Shown here piece after piece: positions 1 through 8,792 of a DNA stretch of 64,000 nucleotides (positions are counted from its first letter, which is position 1; every line of letters begins with the position of its first letter). This DNA is from Salinivirgaceae bacterium (GTDB taxonomy: Bacteria; Bacteroidota; Bacteroidia; Bacteroidales; SZUA-534), in NCBI GenBank assembly GCA_017617355.1, contig JAFZWI010000088.1, positions 1 through 64,000 of the forward strand. Direction: 5' to 3'. The position numbers and the translations under genes were made by a program. The notes beneath the pieces were generated by a model. It saw nothing but the letters and a program-made list of their open reading frames with translations. It made no database searches and had not been told where the DNA came from.

Positions 1-2
1 AT

Positions 3-668
3 GTAATACTTTTGGCATTGGCCATCAAGATTTTAGGCGCATCGTTCGGCGTTAGAACCATCTATAGCATTGCAATGATTACGCTTTTTGTCCGCATACT
101 GCGCGGCGTGATAACCGAACCGATTGTCAATGAAGCGTTTATGGCTACAGTGATTGGTGGTGCCATTGGCGGTTTGGGCATCGGCATTGTGTTCATGCAG
201 GGCGGAAGCACGGGCGGCACCGACATTATCGCAATGATAATCAACAAGTACCGCGACATTATGCCCGGCCGCGCCATAATGGTCTGCGATGCGTTGGTTG
301 TGGCTTCGTCGTACTTCATTTTCAATAGTGTCGAGAAAATGGTTTACGGTTTTGTGGCGATGTTCACGCTCACATATTGCATTGACATTGTGCTTGTTGG
401 TCGCAAACAATCGGTGCAGATGATGATTTTCTCGAAGCACTATGCCGAGATTGCCGATGCCATCACATCACAACTCGACCGCGGTGTAACCATTCTCGAC
501 GGTCAGGGCTGGTACTCGAAAAAGGAGATGAAAGTCATACTTTCGATTGTGAAAAAGACTCAGGTTCAGGCCGTTCACAAGATTGTCAAGCAAATCGACC
601 CGCAGGCGTTCATCTCGCAAGAAGCCGTTATGAGCGTTTATGGCGAAGGGTTCGAGAAGATGAAGTGA
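3..668 (+). CDS. YitT family membrane protein, 3' part
   Basis: The frame is open to the left edge, so the N-terminus and real start lie outside the window; a TTG at base 12 is not a convincing start. About 220 residues are visible. Hydrophobic segments with Gly-rich turns (the GGAIGGLGIG and GGSTGGTDI motifs) are followed by a soluble C-terminal part of about 80 residues that matches the DUF2179 (ACT-like) domain closing YitT/DUF161 proteins. YitT proteins are usually about 280-300 residues, so roughly a quarter is missing. Their transport substrate is unknown. A hairpin terminator follows the stop by less than 20 bp, so this ends its transcript before metK. Confidence 0.85.
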   Translation, partial: VILLALAIKILGASFGVRTIYSIAMITLFVRILRGVITEPIVNEAFMATVIGGAIGGLGIGIVFMQGGSTGGTDIIAMIINKYRDIMPGRAIMVCDALVVASSYFIFNSVEKMVYGFVAMFTLTYCIDIVLVGRKQSVQMMIFSKHYAEIADAITSQLDRGVTILDGQGWYSKKEMKVILSIVKKTQVQAVHKIVKQIDPQAFISQEAVMSVYGEGFEKMK

Positions 669-685
669 GTTTTGCTGAAAGCGAG

Positions 686-704
686 AGGCTTCTCAAGCCT
701 TTTT
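686..704 (+). terminator. Intrinsic terminator after the YitT gene
   Basis: A six-base-pair stem (AGGCTT / AAGCCT) with a three-base loop is followed directly by TTTT, 17 bp past the stop codon. It separates the upstream transcript from the metK promoter. Confidence 0.7.
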
Positions 705-723
705 GGAAAAAATCACGGCACAT

Positions 724-754
724 TTCGTTTATTTCAGTTTGTGTTGTATCTTTG
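724..754 (+). promoter_or_regulatory. Bacteroidota-type promoter of metK
   Basis: The -7 element TATCTTTG (747-754) fits the Bacteroidota TAnnTTTG consensus exactly. Nineteen bases upstream lies TTCG (724-727), three of four matches to the -33 TTTG element. The predicted start near 760 places the SAM-II-like element at the very 5' end of the metK leader, which supports both calls. Confidence 0.7.
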
Positions 755-756
755 CA

Positions 757-812
757 CCGTTGTGGAAAGATTTGAGTTGATTGCAACCACAGAAAAAAAT
801 GCTAAAGCACGC
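757..812 (+). promoter_or_regulatory. SAM-II riboswitch (metK leader)
   Basis: The leader has the compact H-type pseudoknot layout of the SAM-II (metA) aptamer. A five-base-pair stem TGTGG (761-765) / CCACA (787-791) encloses a loop containing GATTTGA and ATTGCAA, followed by an A-rich linker and GCTAAAG (801-807). The conserved SAM-II blocks (GAUUU-A, AUUGCAA next to the stem, and GCUAAA) are present in the right order and spacing. The gene served makes SAM, as expected for feedback control. It ends about 60 bases before the metK ATG. The match is from remembered consensus, not a covariance search. Confidence 0.8.
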
Positions 813-871
813 TTTTCATTGCAACCGCCCTGTTTTTCCCAAAAATAGTTTATAATCAAAATAATACAGAT

Positions 872-2125
872 ATGGGATATTTATTCACATCAGAATCGGT
901 GTCTGAAGGACATCCAGACAAGGTGGCTGACCAGATTTCAGACGCGCTTGTCGACCAGTTTTTAGCTTTCGACCCAGCTTCGAAAGTGGCTTGCGAGACT
1001 CTTGTAACAACAGGTCAGGTTATTTTGGCAGGAGAGGTTCGCTCTGAGGCTTACGTTGATGTTCAAGAAGTTGCACGCCGTGTAATTAACCGCATTGGTT
1101 ATACCAAAGGCGAGTACAGATTTGAGGGCGACTCGTGCGGTGTGCTCTCGGCCATTCACGAACAGTCGGCCGACATCAACCGTGGTGTGGTTCGCGAAAA
1201 CCATATGGACCAAGGTGCCGGCGACCAGGGCATGATGTTCGGTTACGCTTGCACCGAGACCGACAACTATATGCCGCTTTCGCTCGAATTGTCGCACAAA
1301 CTCTTGCTTGAGCTGGCTGCCATCCGTCGCGAGGGAAAAGTGATGACATATCTTCGCCCCGATGCCAAGAGTCAGGTTACAATAGAATATAACGATGACA
1401 ATCAGCCGGTTAGAATCCACACTATAGTTGTTTCAACTCAACACGATGAGTTTGATGCAGATGAGCCAATGCTTGCAAAAATCAAACAAGATGTGCGCGA
1501 CATTCTTATTCCGCGCACCGTTGCCAAGTTGCCGGCACGCGTTCAGGCCTTGTTCGACGGCAATTTCATCTTGCACGTTAATCCGACAGGCAAGTTTGTT
1601 ATTGGAGGACCTCACGGCGACACAGGTCTGACTGGCCGCAAGATTATTGTGGACACCTACGGAGGCAAGGGTGCGCACGGCGGTGGCGCTTTCTCAGGAA
1701 AAGACCCATCGAAGGTTGACCGTTCGGCAGCTTATGCGGCCCGCCATATAGCCAAGAATCTTGTCGCTGCAGGAGTTGCAAGCGAGGTGCTTGTACAGGT
1801 TGCCTACGCTATTGGCGTGGCTCGTCCGGTCGGAGTATTTGTCAACACTTACGGCACATCGAAAGTAAAGATTAGCGACGGTGAGATTGCTCAAAAAGTT
1901 TCCGAGATTTTCGACCTTCGTCCTGCTGCCATTGAAGACCGCTTGAAACTGCGTAACCCGATTTATGAGGAGACTGCATCGTACGGACATATGGGACGTG
2001 AGCCGAAGAAAGTGAAGAAGATTTTCGAATCACCGTATTCGGGCAAGAAAGAGTTGGAAGTTGAACTCTTCACTTGGGAAAAACTCGACTATGTCGACAC
2101 GGTGAAAAAGGCGTTCGGTTTATAA
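872..2125 (+). CDS. metK: S-adenosylmethionine synthase
   Basis: MetK condenses ATP and L-methionine to S-adenosylmethionine, the main cellular methyl donor, in the cytosol. The 417-residue protein begins with the family start ([15 protein letters not shown]), has the hexapeptide-type motif GAGDQG (about residue 117) and the glycine-rich phosphate-binding [18 protein letters not shown] segment (about residues 270-288). Length is normal for the three-domain family. The ATG at 872 lies 60 bases after a SAM-II-like aptamer and about 110 bases after the predicted transcription start, so expression is probably repressed when SAM is high. A terminator follows the stop by 25 bp, so it is probably monocistronic. 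Confidence 0.98.
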   Translation: MGYLFTSESVSEGHPDKVADQISDALVDQFLAFDPASKVACETLVTTGQVILAGEVRSEAYVDVQEVARRVINRIGYTKGEYRFEGDSCGVLSAIHEQSADINRGVVRENHMDQGAGDQGMMFGYACTETDNYMPLSLELSHKLLLELAAIRREGKVMTYLRPDAKSQVTIEYNDDNQPVRIHTIVVSTQHDEFDADEPMLAKIKQDVRDILIPRTVAKLPARVQALFDGNFILHVNPTGKFVIGGPHGDTGLTGRKIIVDTYGGKGAHGGGAFSGKDPSKVDRSAAYAARHIAKNLVAAGVASEVLVQVAYAIGVARPVGVFVNTYGTSKVKISDGEIAQKVSEIFDLRPAAIEDRLKLRNPIYEETASYGHMGREPKKVKKIFESPYSGKKELEVELFTWEKLDYVDTVKKAFGL

Positions 2126-2150
2126 TAAATTGAAAGTCATAACAGAATAG

Positions 2151-2180
2151 AGGCGCACCAAAAATGCGCCTTTATTTTTT
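2151..2180 (+). terminator. Intrinsic terminator after metK
   Basis: Stem AGGCGCA (2151-2157) / TGCGCCT (2165-2171) with a seven-base loop, followed by TTATTTTTT. A classic rho-independent terminator 25 bp after the metK stop. Confidence 0.85.
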
Positions 2181-2267
2181 CAGAATTGACAAATAGACGT
2201 TTTTAGTTGACAGTTGAAATTTGTCTGGCACATTTTGTGTTTTACAAACATCGAAACGGCTGTCAAT

Positions 2268-2735
2268 ATGAAGATAGACAATAAAAATATCGCATCGCAG
2301 GTAAGGCTCTTGTACGCTGTTATTCCGGCAGTTGTAGTGCTGTCGGTGGCGTTGATTTATCTGCTTGATGTTGCAAGCGGCATGTTACCGGTCATTATTG
2401 GCGGCGGCGTTTTGGTGGCTTACGCGGCTTTTGCCATGCTGATGCACTATAATTACATTATGGTGTTTGTCTCTCCCGAAAAGGTAATTGTCAGATACAA
2501 AGCTCTTTGGCCCATACGGACAGATAATAATTCAATCGAAATAAACGCGGCCGATTTTGCCGGTTACGCGATACAGAAAAGAGGGCTGCAAACGCATCTT
2601 ACCATATTTAAAAACACGCCCGGCGGAAAGGCCGAATACCCAAAAATATGTATTAATCTTCTTAATAATGAAGATGTTGAGAAGATGAAACGCTCGTTCG
2701 CTCTTTTGGAAACCATCAAAAAACGCGACGCTTAA
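2268..2735 (+). CDS. Small membrane protein with PH-like tail
   Basis: A 155-residue protein from the ATG at 2268. A longer reading from TTG 2214 would add 18 residues with no family support. Two close hydrophobic segments (about residues 12-35 and 37-60) are followed by a soluble part of about 90 residues with alternating beta-type hydrophobic pattern (VFVSPEKVIVRYKALWP and onward), as in bacterial PH-domain (bPH2-like) membrane proteins. Function is unknown. The stop TAA overlaps the dprA ATG by one base (TAATG), so the two genes are translationally coupled; whether that reflects function or chance cannot be told here. Confidence 0.7.
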   Translation: MKIDNKNIASQVRLLYAVIPAVVVLSVALIYLLDVASGMLPVIIGGGVLVAYAAFAMLMHYNYIMVFVSPEKVIVRYKALWPIRTDNNSIEINAADFAGYAIQKRGLQTHLTIFKNTPGGKAEYPKICINLLNNEDVEKMKRSFALLETIKKRDA

Positions 2736-3838
2736 TGGGGGCCGAGGCTGAGGATATTCGCGATTATCTTGCGCTCTGGGCCATTCCTGGCATTGGCAGC
2801 ACAATAGCGCGGCGGCTTATATCGTACGGTGGCGGAATCAAGGAGATTTTTAAATTGAAAAACGCTGATTTGCAGCGCGTTCCAGGTATAGGACAAACCT
2901 TGTCGGAGGTGATAACCAAAACCGATTACTATCAGAAAGCCGACGAAACGTTGGAGTTTGCCCGCAAATTCGATATAAACATCATCAGCTGGTTCGACAA
3001 TCGGTATCCCGAAAGGCTGAAACAGTGCGAAGACGCGCCGCTTATCTTGTTCACAAAAGGGCAACCGATTGATAATCAGCTAAAATATTTGGCCGTTGTG
3101 GGAACGCGGAACGCATCGCAACGCGGACAGGCGTTCTGCCGCCAGCTTGTTGAGGAGGCCAAAAACAAAGGTGCCGGCATCTGCATTGTGAGTGGTTTGG
3201 CCTACGGCATCGATGTGGCGGCACACAAGGCGGCGCTTGAGTTCGATGTGCCCACCATTGGTGTTTTGGGGCACGGTCTAGACACCATTTACCCGTCCGC
3301 GCACCGTGACATTGCCGCGCAGATGACCAAAAAAGGATGTCTGGTGACAGAGTTTTTCCAGAAGGTTTTTGCCGACAAGAACAATTTTGTCCGCCGCAAC
3401 CGCATCATTGCTGGACTATGCGATGCTACGCTGGTTGTGGAGTCGGACATCAAAGGCGGCTCGTTGATAACTGCCGAGATAGCAAACTCCTACAGCCGCG
3501 ATGTTTTCGCCCTTCCCGGACGCAACACCGACCGTTACTCGCTCGGCTGCAACATGCTGATTAAGAGCCATCAGGCGCAGCTGATTGAATCGTTTGCCGA
3601 CATTGAATATTTCTTGGGTTGGAACACTCAGCCCAAAGCGGTGCAGAAACAGCTGTTTGTCGAGCTTGACCCTGAAAGCCAGAAAATTTACGATGCGTTG
3701 CAGGAAAACGACCTTACCATTGACGAAATCTGCCGCCAGACTGAACTGTCGATGCCGAAAGTGTCGGTATTATTGCTCTCAATGGAGATGAAAGGGCTTG
3801 TAAAGACGCTACCAGGCAAGGTGTATGCAAGGTGCTGA
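2735..3838 (+). CDS. dprA: DNA processing protein DprA
   Basis: DprA binds single-stranded DNA entering during natural transformation and loads RecA. The 367-residue protein has an N-terminal helix-hairpin-helix region (IPGIGSTIARRL, about residues 17-28), the central Rossmann-like DprA core (VVGTRNASQRG, SGLAYGIDVAAH, GVLGHGLDTIYP, NFVRRNRIIAG, GGSLITAEIA, FALPG) and a C-terminal winged-helix segment of about 60 residues. Its ATG overlaps the stop of the upstream membrane-protein gene. A ComF homologue sits convergently 13 bp beyond its stop. Many non-competent bacteria also keep dprA, so competence is not proven. Confidence 0.96.
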   Translation: MGAEAEDIRDYLALWAIPGIGSTIARRLISYGGGIKEIFKLKNADLQRVPGIGQTLSEVITKTDYYQKADETLEFARKFDINIISWFDNRYPERLKQCEDAPLILFTKGQPIDNQLKYLAVVGTRNASQRGQAFCRQLVEEAKNKGAGICIVSGLAYGIDVAAHKAALEFDVPTIGVLGHGLDTIYPSAHRDIAAQMTKKGCLVTEFFQKVFADKNNFVRRNRIIAGLCDATLVVESDIKGGSLITAEIANSYSRDVFALPGRNTDRYSLGCNMLIKSHQAQLIESFADIEYFLGWNTQPKAVQKQLFVELDPESQKIYDALQENDLTIDEICRQTELSMPKVSVLLLSMEMKGLVKTLPGKVYARC

Positions 3839-3851
3839 GAGCCTGGGTGAT

Positions 3852-4559
3852 TCAATTATGTGCAAACGCCAGAGTTGCCACGCTAATCTTAACTGCAGGG
3901 TTGTGCAGGCGTAGAGCGTTGGCGCAGCCTTCAATTGTGGCTCCGGTTGTCAGCACATCATCGACAAGCAGAATGTGCTTGCCGATTAGCAGCGCCGACT
4001 GGTCTGATTCAAACACATCGCGAACGTTCTCCCATCGCTCAATGCGCGTCTTTTTGGTCTGCGTCTCGGTGAAAACCTTGCGGCGGAGTGTTTTGGTGTC
4101 GACTGGCACGCCAAGGGCTTTCGATAGTCCGCGGGCAATCATCTCGCTCTGATTGTAGCCTCGTTTGCGCAGCTTGCCGGGGTGCAGTGGCACGGGTATT
4201 ATGGCGTCGAAGTGAGTGAAATCGGGCTCATTGGCCAGCTCGTGCCCCATACATTCGCCCATATAGACGCCAACCTCATAGTGTCCGTGATATTTCAGAT
4301 TGTGCAGAAGATGCTGAAAATCACTTCCTTTGACAAAATAGAAATACGATGTGGCGCGCTCAATCCGCACTCTGCCCCAGAACGATTTCTCGACAAGATT
4401 TCCTTTTTGCTTGTGAAAATTTGTTTTAGGCATTTTCATCGTGCAACTCATGCACAGCACCTTCTCGTTGCGGAACAAAGGCTGGCGGCATGCGCAGCAC
4501 CGGGCCGGAAAAATCATCCGCACAACATCGGTTGCAATGTTTTTTAAGCGATTGAGCAT
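3852..4559 (-). CDS. comF: ComF family protein
   Basis: A 235-residue ComF/GntX-type protein: an N-terminal four-cysteine zinc-ribbon (the CCACRQPLF and CMSC motifs, about residues 21-40) followed by a type I phosphoribosyltransferase domain with the PRPP loop LLVDDVLTTGATIEGCA (about residues 197-213). In Gram-positive bacteria ComF helps pull single-stranded DNA into the cell; in other phyla its role is less clear. It is convergent with dprA, giving two DNA-uptake-associated genes side by side. The 98 bp upstream of its start hold no gene. Confidence 0.9.
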   Translation of the reverse strand: MLNRLKNIATDVVRMIFPARCCACRQPLFRNEKVLCMSCTMKMPKTNFHKQKGNLVEKSFWGRVRIERATSYFYFVKGSDFQHLLHNLKYHGHYEVGVYMGECMGHELANEPDFTHFDAIIPVPLHPGKLRKRGYNQSEMIARGLSKALGVPVDTKTLRRKVFTETQTKKTRIERWENVRDVFESDQSALLIGKHILLVDDVLTTGATIEGCANALRLHNPAVKISVATLAFAHN

Positions 4560-4657
4560 TAAGTTTTAATTTATTAGGGGAGGGTAGAGGAAATGCTCAT
4601 TTATACCCTTACCACTGGCACCTGCGACCAATCAATCTGGTTCTCGGCGGTAGCCAT

Positions 4658-5542
4658 TCAATCTTTCAGTTTTATTGCCTCGATTGTGCTCTTTATATGC
4701 CCTTTTGAGGATGCACCAAAAACCACACTCTGTATGTTCAATGAATTGATGTAATCAAAACTCTGCTGTACTGTTATCGAGCCCGAAGCCAATACATTCA
4801 TTGCCATCAACTGATACTTTGACGGGTCATTTGTGGCAATTACGCGCTCGTATTCTTCTTTAGAAGGATGCATATTGAATCCAGCTGCATTAATAGACGA
4901 ACAAATAACAACATCGTCAATGCCCCACTCTTCCAACTTATTTTTCAAATAAGGCAGATTCAGTGTCACAAAACCTGGCGTCACCTTATATTTCTTGCGT
5001 ATATATTCTACGAAATGCTCAAACACTTCTTTGACGCCATAACCTAACATCAAGTCTGTAATGATGTTTTGCAGGAAGAAAACCTTAACGTTCAAATCTC
5101 TGAACATCTTGTATTCCACGTCAATCAGCATCTCCATCATACGCATTGCATCTTTTGTCATCACCGCCATAGTACCTTTGCCTATCATTCCTAAAACACC
5201 GCCAGCAGTGTTTCCTTTAAACAGGACCTCGTTCACTGCTGGGAAAATACCCAACTCATTAACCATATTGGCATATTTATAGGCATAAGGAATTGAAGGA
5301 TACCAAGCCACATCGCCATATTTTGATTTTTGCGCACGAAATCGGTCACAAATTGCCACAGCCTTCTCGTTGCTGTTGAGCATAACGGCTTTCACACCGC
5401 ACTCGAACGCATTGTCATAAACTTCAAATATATTGTCGATGTTGCCGAACCGTTTCAGCATCTCCTCCGCCTTCTCCTGCGAACGGTGGTTGATACCGAA
5501 GAACTGGTTGTCGCCCAATATCACTTTATCTAACTTTTCCAT
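4658..5542 (-). CDS. Unknown polysaccharide-locus protein, probably TIM barrel
   Basis: A 294-residue soluble protein that I do not recognise with certainty. It opens with VILGDNQFFGINHRS and has regularly spaced beta-strand/helix units (GVKAVMLN, VKVFFLQN, PGFVTLNLPYL, DDVVICSSINAAGF, QLMAMNVLASGSI, IQSVVFGASS), which resemble an aldo-keto-reductase-like TIM barrel; the closing VFGASSKGHIKSTIEA is like the AKR C-terminal cofactor region. It lies 13 bp downstream of the Gfo/Idh gene, so it is the last gene of the polysaccharide operon. A role in making or modifying an unusual sugar or acyl group is inferred from position only. Confidence 0.6.
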   Translation of the reverse strand: MEKLDKVILGDNQFFGINHRSQEKAEEMLKRFGNIDNIFEVYDNAFECGVKAVMLNSNEKAVAICDRFRAQKSKYGDVAWYPSIPYAYKYANMVNELGIFPAVNEVLFKGNTAGGVLGMIGKGTMAVMTKDAMRMMEMLIDVEYKMFRDLNVKVFFLQNIITDLMLGYGVKEVFEHFVEYIRKKYKVTPGFVTLNLPYLKNKLEEWGIDDVVICSSINAAGFNMHPSKEEYERVIATNDPSKYQLMAMNVLASGSITVQQSFDYINSLNIQSVVFGASSKGHIKSTIEAIKLKD

Positions 5543-5555
5543 CTTCTTCCCGATT

Positions 5556-6572
5556 TTAATGTTCGAAAATATAGTGAATTACATTTTGCGTGTCCACCGC
5601 TTCTCTGAAAGCACAACCATTGCTCTTGCGCTTCTCCAATATTGCATCGGCGAACTCGTACAACTGCTTTGTAAAACTTGTACCACGAACGTAGAACGGA
5701 CACGGGTCTGGTATCATGTTCATTGGAACTGATGTCCATCCTTCTGGCAGTCCTTCTTCCACATTCTCTTCGCGCAGGAACACCTTGTATCCGTACAAAT
5801 CGGCTTGAATCTTGCCCTTTGAGCCGTGAATATCCAATTTCAACATAGGTTTACGATATGTATAATCGCTCCAGTTCACGTGGATGTTCGCACTCATTCC
5901 TCCTTCGTAAACCAACTGTGCGTCAGCAATATCCTCCACTGCCTCCGAATACACCTGGTTCATCATTGTCCCCACTATTTTTTGCGGTTTTCCGAAGAAA
6001 AACTCCATCAAGTCGATAACGTGGCTGCCCATCTCGTATGTGGCTCCGCCGCCGTTCTCGCGCTTGCTGCGCCATCCTTTTTCGGGTTGTATCTTGCTTA
6101 TGGTTGAGCTTAAGAACTGCACGTTTGTATGCACCACCTTGCCAATCAACTGTTTGCCTAACATCTCCTTTACTTTGCCAAACACGGCGTCGAACCGATA
6201 CACATACCCCACCTGATTAACCAATCCTTTTTTCTCGAACATGTCGGCAAGTTCTTTCGCCTGCGCAGGACTTGTGGTAAACGGCTTCTCGCAGAACACG
6301 TTGATGCCATTCTCACAAGCCATCTTGCACACATCGTAGTGCATTACCGACGGCGTGCAAACTATCACTGCGTCAACCAGACCGCTTTTCAGCAAGTCCT
6401 TGTAATCGTCAAACATTTTCACGCTAGGCAGATACTTCTTCATCATATTCAGCATCATACTCTGTGTGTCGGCAATGGCCGTCATCTCCACCGCTGGGTG
6501 GGTGTTGATAATCGAGTAATGAGTCAATCCCATTCGGCCCATACCGATAATCCCTACTCGTACTTTATCCAT
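5556..6572 (-). CDS. Gfo/Idh/MocA family oxidoreductase
   Basis: A 338-residue NAD(P)-dependent oxidoreductase. The N-terminal Rossmann domain shows GIIGMGRMGLTHY (residues 8-20), followed by IVCTPSVMHYD and the family motif CEKPFTTS (about residue 93), whose Lys takes part in catalysis. The C-terminal half is the mixed beta-sheet substrate domain. In polysaccharide loci such enzymes oxidise or reduce nucleotide sugars, for example at C3 or C6. Substrate is not predictable from sequence. It lies 10 bp from the deacetylase-like gene upstream and 13 bp from the downstream gene, consistent with one operon. Confidence 0.92.
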   Translation of the reverse strand: MDKVRVGIIGMGRMGLTHYSIINTHPAVEMTAIADTQSMMLNMMKKYLPSVKMFDDYKDLLKSGLVDAVIVCTPSVMHYDVCKMACENGINVFCEKPFTTSPAQAKELADMFEKKGLVNQVGYVYRFDAVFGKVKEMLGKQLIGKVVHTNVQFLSSTISKIQPEKGWRSKRENGGGATYEMGSHVIDLMEFFFGKPQKIVGTMMNQVYSEAVEDIADAQLVYEGGMSANIHVNWSDYTYRKPMLKLDIHGSKGKIQADLYGYKVFLREENVEEGLPEGWTSVPMNMIPDPCPFYVRGTSFTKQLYEFADAILEKRKSNGCAFREAVDTQNVIHYIFEH

Positions 6573-6582
6573 ATTTATTCTG

Positions 6583-7569
6583 TTATTTTACAAACATTTC
6601 CGCCTTTAAGTCTTTGAATGCATAGTCGTCTAACTTCACAAAGTAGCGGTACTTGATACGTGTCAGCAAATGTAGTATTTCAAGTCTGAACTTTGCAAAC
6701 GACGATATGGTTGGGTATTTTTCCTTTCCTACCGCAGCCCGAGCATCAGCAATCGCATCCAAAGTCTGTGTTACAGGCATCGAGATGCAATTGGGGTTTG
6801 CGACCAGCTTCTCTATCCGTTCAACAAAACCCTGATTTAATTTCCCGTTTTTGTAATAATACCCCAAATGGGTAAATAGCACACAGCACCCTCCCCGCCG
6901 CTCCAACCGTTTCAAAGCCTTATCGCTTATCACATGGTTAAACACATCGGGATTAGGCGCGAAGGTCGCTGAATACCAATAGTTAGCAAATTTACTCCGC
7001 TTGGGGTCGATGTATGGCATAAAACGGTCGTAGCGTGTGGTTTGCAATGTGCCGCACTCGTGATTCCGGCTGTATTTGAATAATTCCTTGTACTTGTCAC
7101 CCCAAAAATAAGGACTACCTTCCACTTCGCCATAGAATGTCCGTCCGTACTGCTTATACATTTTTTTTACCACGGCAGCCATCAGTGGATTGAACCGTTT
7201 ATAGCCGCCATAAACGCTATCGGGGTTGTACGAATGATTTACACAAATGGTCGGTTTGAAGCCTAACCGCTGCTCAAAAAAGTCCAATCCGGCAAGAATC
7301 TTCTCCCGAGTATATGGGCTATCATAGTCTGCACTGCCAACGTTGTGAAGACCTATCTCGTATCCACGCTGCTTCAATAACTTAATGTAATCTGCATATT
7401 TGTCGCGTTGCAGACAATCGCCACTCGAAGGCTCATCCAACGGTGGATACACCCACACCGTTTTCGAAATCAGTATGCCTTTCGAGTATAGAAAATCGTA
7501 CACTGGCTTGATATTCTCAAGCGTTGCATCGTCGGTGTCGTCAATAATACTGAAATAGAATTTAGGCAT
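6583..7569 (-). CDS. Polysaccharide deacetylase-like protein
   Basis: A 328-residue protein whose first strand (FYFSIIDDTDDATLENI) carries the paired Asp residues and whose later motifs (YEIGLHNVGS, CVNHSYNPDSV, CVLFTHLGYYY) fit a divergent NodB-like carbohydrate esterase 4 barrel: paired acidic residues for metal and base, and His in the second and last motifs. The canonical HxxxH pair is not intact (LHNVGS), so catalysis may differ or be lost. Position within the polysaccharide operon, 11 bp from the ATP-grasp gene upstream, suggests it trims or transfers an acyl or amide group on the glycan. The exact reaction is not known. Confidence 0.65.
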   Translation of the reverse strand: MPKFYFSIIDDTDDATLENIKPVYDFLYSKGILISKTVWVYPPLDEPSSGDCLQRDKYADYIKLLKQRGYEIGLHNVGSADYDSPYTREKILAGLDFFEQRLGFKPTICVNHSYNPDSVYGGYKRFNPLMAAVVKKMYKQYGRTFYGEVEGSPYFWGDKYKELFKYSRNHECGTLQTTRYDRFMPYIDPKRSKFANYWYSATFAPNPDVFNHVISDKALKRLERRGGCCVLFTHLGYYYKNGKLNQGFVERIEKLVANPNCISMPVTQTLDAIADARAAVGKEKYPTISSFAKFRLEILHLLTRIKYRYFVKLDDYAFKDLKAEMFVK

Positions 7570-7580
7570 TGATGATCTTT

Positions 7581-8792
7581 TTATCCTCTTGTACCTGATT
7601 TTTCTTTTCGAAATTCAGAACTCATTTGTTTCTTGATATTTCCTATTGTACCAAAAATGAACGGTAACGGGTCTGTCATATTGCTCATGTCTTGATAGTG
7701 TATATGTCTGCCTATCAATTTGAACCAATTCGGATTTGTTCTCCATCTGTTTTTACTATAAAAAAACCATAACGTTTCAAATCCCATATGACGCAGATAC
7801 TCTCCCTCTTTGTACGGATATGTTTTTTGTGGCAGGCCCAAATATTCGTTCACAATTATTTCCGCCCAATCCACGCCTGCCTCAAAAGCCGTCTTTACAC
7901 AAGCCGGTAGTCTCGGGTTCAGTTCCATAACCAGCAACTCGCCAGTCCGAGGGTCTTCTATAGTGTCGAAATCTGCAAAGCCAACCCATCCAATATCAAG
8001 CAAAAGATGATAGAGCGTATCCACTATTTTATCGTTCTTAACCGACTTGGCGCAACAACTGCTACCACCATTTTCTGGATACCACCTGTATTTGTAAATG
8101 ACCGACGAATTGACCAACTCCCGCTTTTCATTCACATACAATTGCACCTCAACCTGCGCTCCTCCGGCAGGAATATACGATTGCAAATGGCAATCTCCAT
8201 ATTGCTTGAAAACGGCTGGAAATCTATTGAATAACTCTTCTTTGGAATGCACCAAAGTCATTCCTCTGCCTCCTGCCGTATGATTCGGCTTAATCAGCAA
8301 CGGAAACCCCAACTTATCAATATCTATTCCTTGCAACGAACCACCTTCTACAATCGTAGTTCGCGGGTGCGGATAGCCGTAATGCTGACATGCTTCCATT
8401 AATTGGTGTTTGTCGAATCCGCGTTCAAATGCTTCATCGTTTGGGACCACAAATCTCGTGTATTTCAACAATTCGTTGCGATACTTGCACAACAGTTTTG
8501 TATTCTCATCGCGCAAAGGAAAAACTGCATCATATTCGCCTGTTTTTAGAAGATTCACTAAAAACGAATAATACTTATCCACATCTGCTATTCCCTCAAC
8601 ATAATAACATTTGTTGAGATAGCGGGAATTTGACCCATAACCAAATTTGGTTTCTGCCACGGTGTCAACTACATATCCTGCATTGCGAAGCGATTTTATA
8701 ACTGGAATCGCTTGTGTTCCATCGCCGTATAATAGAAGCACCTTCATTGAACCATTCTTGCTGTGACTTTTATTCATAGCACTTTTTCCCAA
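7581..8792 (-). CDS. ATP-grasp domain carboxylate-amine ligase
   Basis: A 403-residue ATP-grasp protein of the carbamoyl-phosphate-synthase type: an N-terminal pre-ATP-grasp Rossmann part (VLLLYGDGTQAIPVIKSL), a central ATP-binding loop (PLLIKPNHTAGGRGMTLV, about residues 181-198) and metal-binding acidic residues in the last strands (GFADFDTIEDP, LLVMELNPRLP). Such enzymes form amide or peptide bonds through acyl-phosphates. In surface-glycan loci they are thought to attach amino acids or similar groups to sugars. Its start region overlaps the end of the WecG-type glycosyltransferase gene by 23 bp, showing tight coupling. The substrate is unknown. Confidence 0.85.
   Translation of the reverse strand: MGKSAMNKSHSKNGSMKVLLLYGDGTQAIPVIKSLRNAGYVVDTVAETKFGYGSNSRYLNKCYYVEGIADVDKYYSFLVNLLKTGEYDAVFPLRDENTKLLCKYRNELLKYTRFVVPNDEAFERGFDKHQLMEACQHYGYPHPRTTIVEGGSLQGIDIDKLGFPLLIKPNHTAGGRGMTLVHSKEELFNRFPAVFKQYGDCHLQSYIPAGGAQVEVQLYVNEKRELVNSSVIYKYRWYPENGGSSCCAKSVKNDKIVDTLYHLLLDIGWVGFADFDTIEDPRTGELLVMELNPRLPACVKTAFEAGVDWAEIIVNEYLGLPQKTYPYKEGEYLRHMGFETLWFFYSKNRWRTNPNWFKLIGRHIHYQDMSNMTDPLPFIFGTIGNIKKQMSSEFRKEKSGTRG

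Noticed and set aside
33..440. Long minus-strand frames opposite the YitT gene
   Set aside because: They mirror the codon pattern of the plus-strand membrane protein and have unusual composition; shadows of the real gene.
962..1420. 152-residue minus-strand frame inside metK
   Set aside because: Fully inside a highly conserved gene on the other strand; no family likeness.
3838..4560. Functional natural competence inferred from dprA and comF
   Set aside because: Both genes are widespread in non-competent bacteria and no uptake machinery (comEA, comEC, pili) is in the window.
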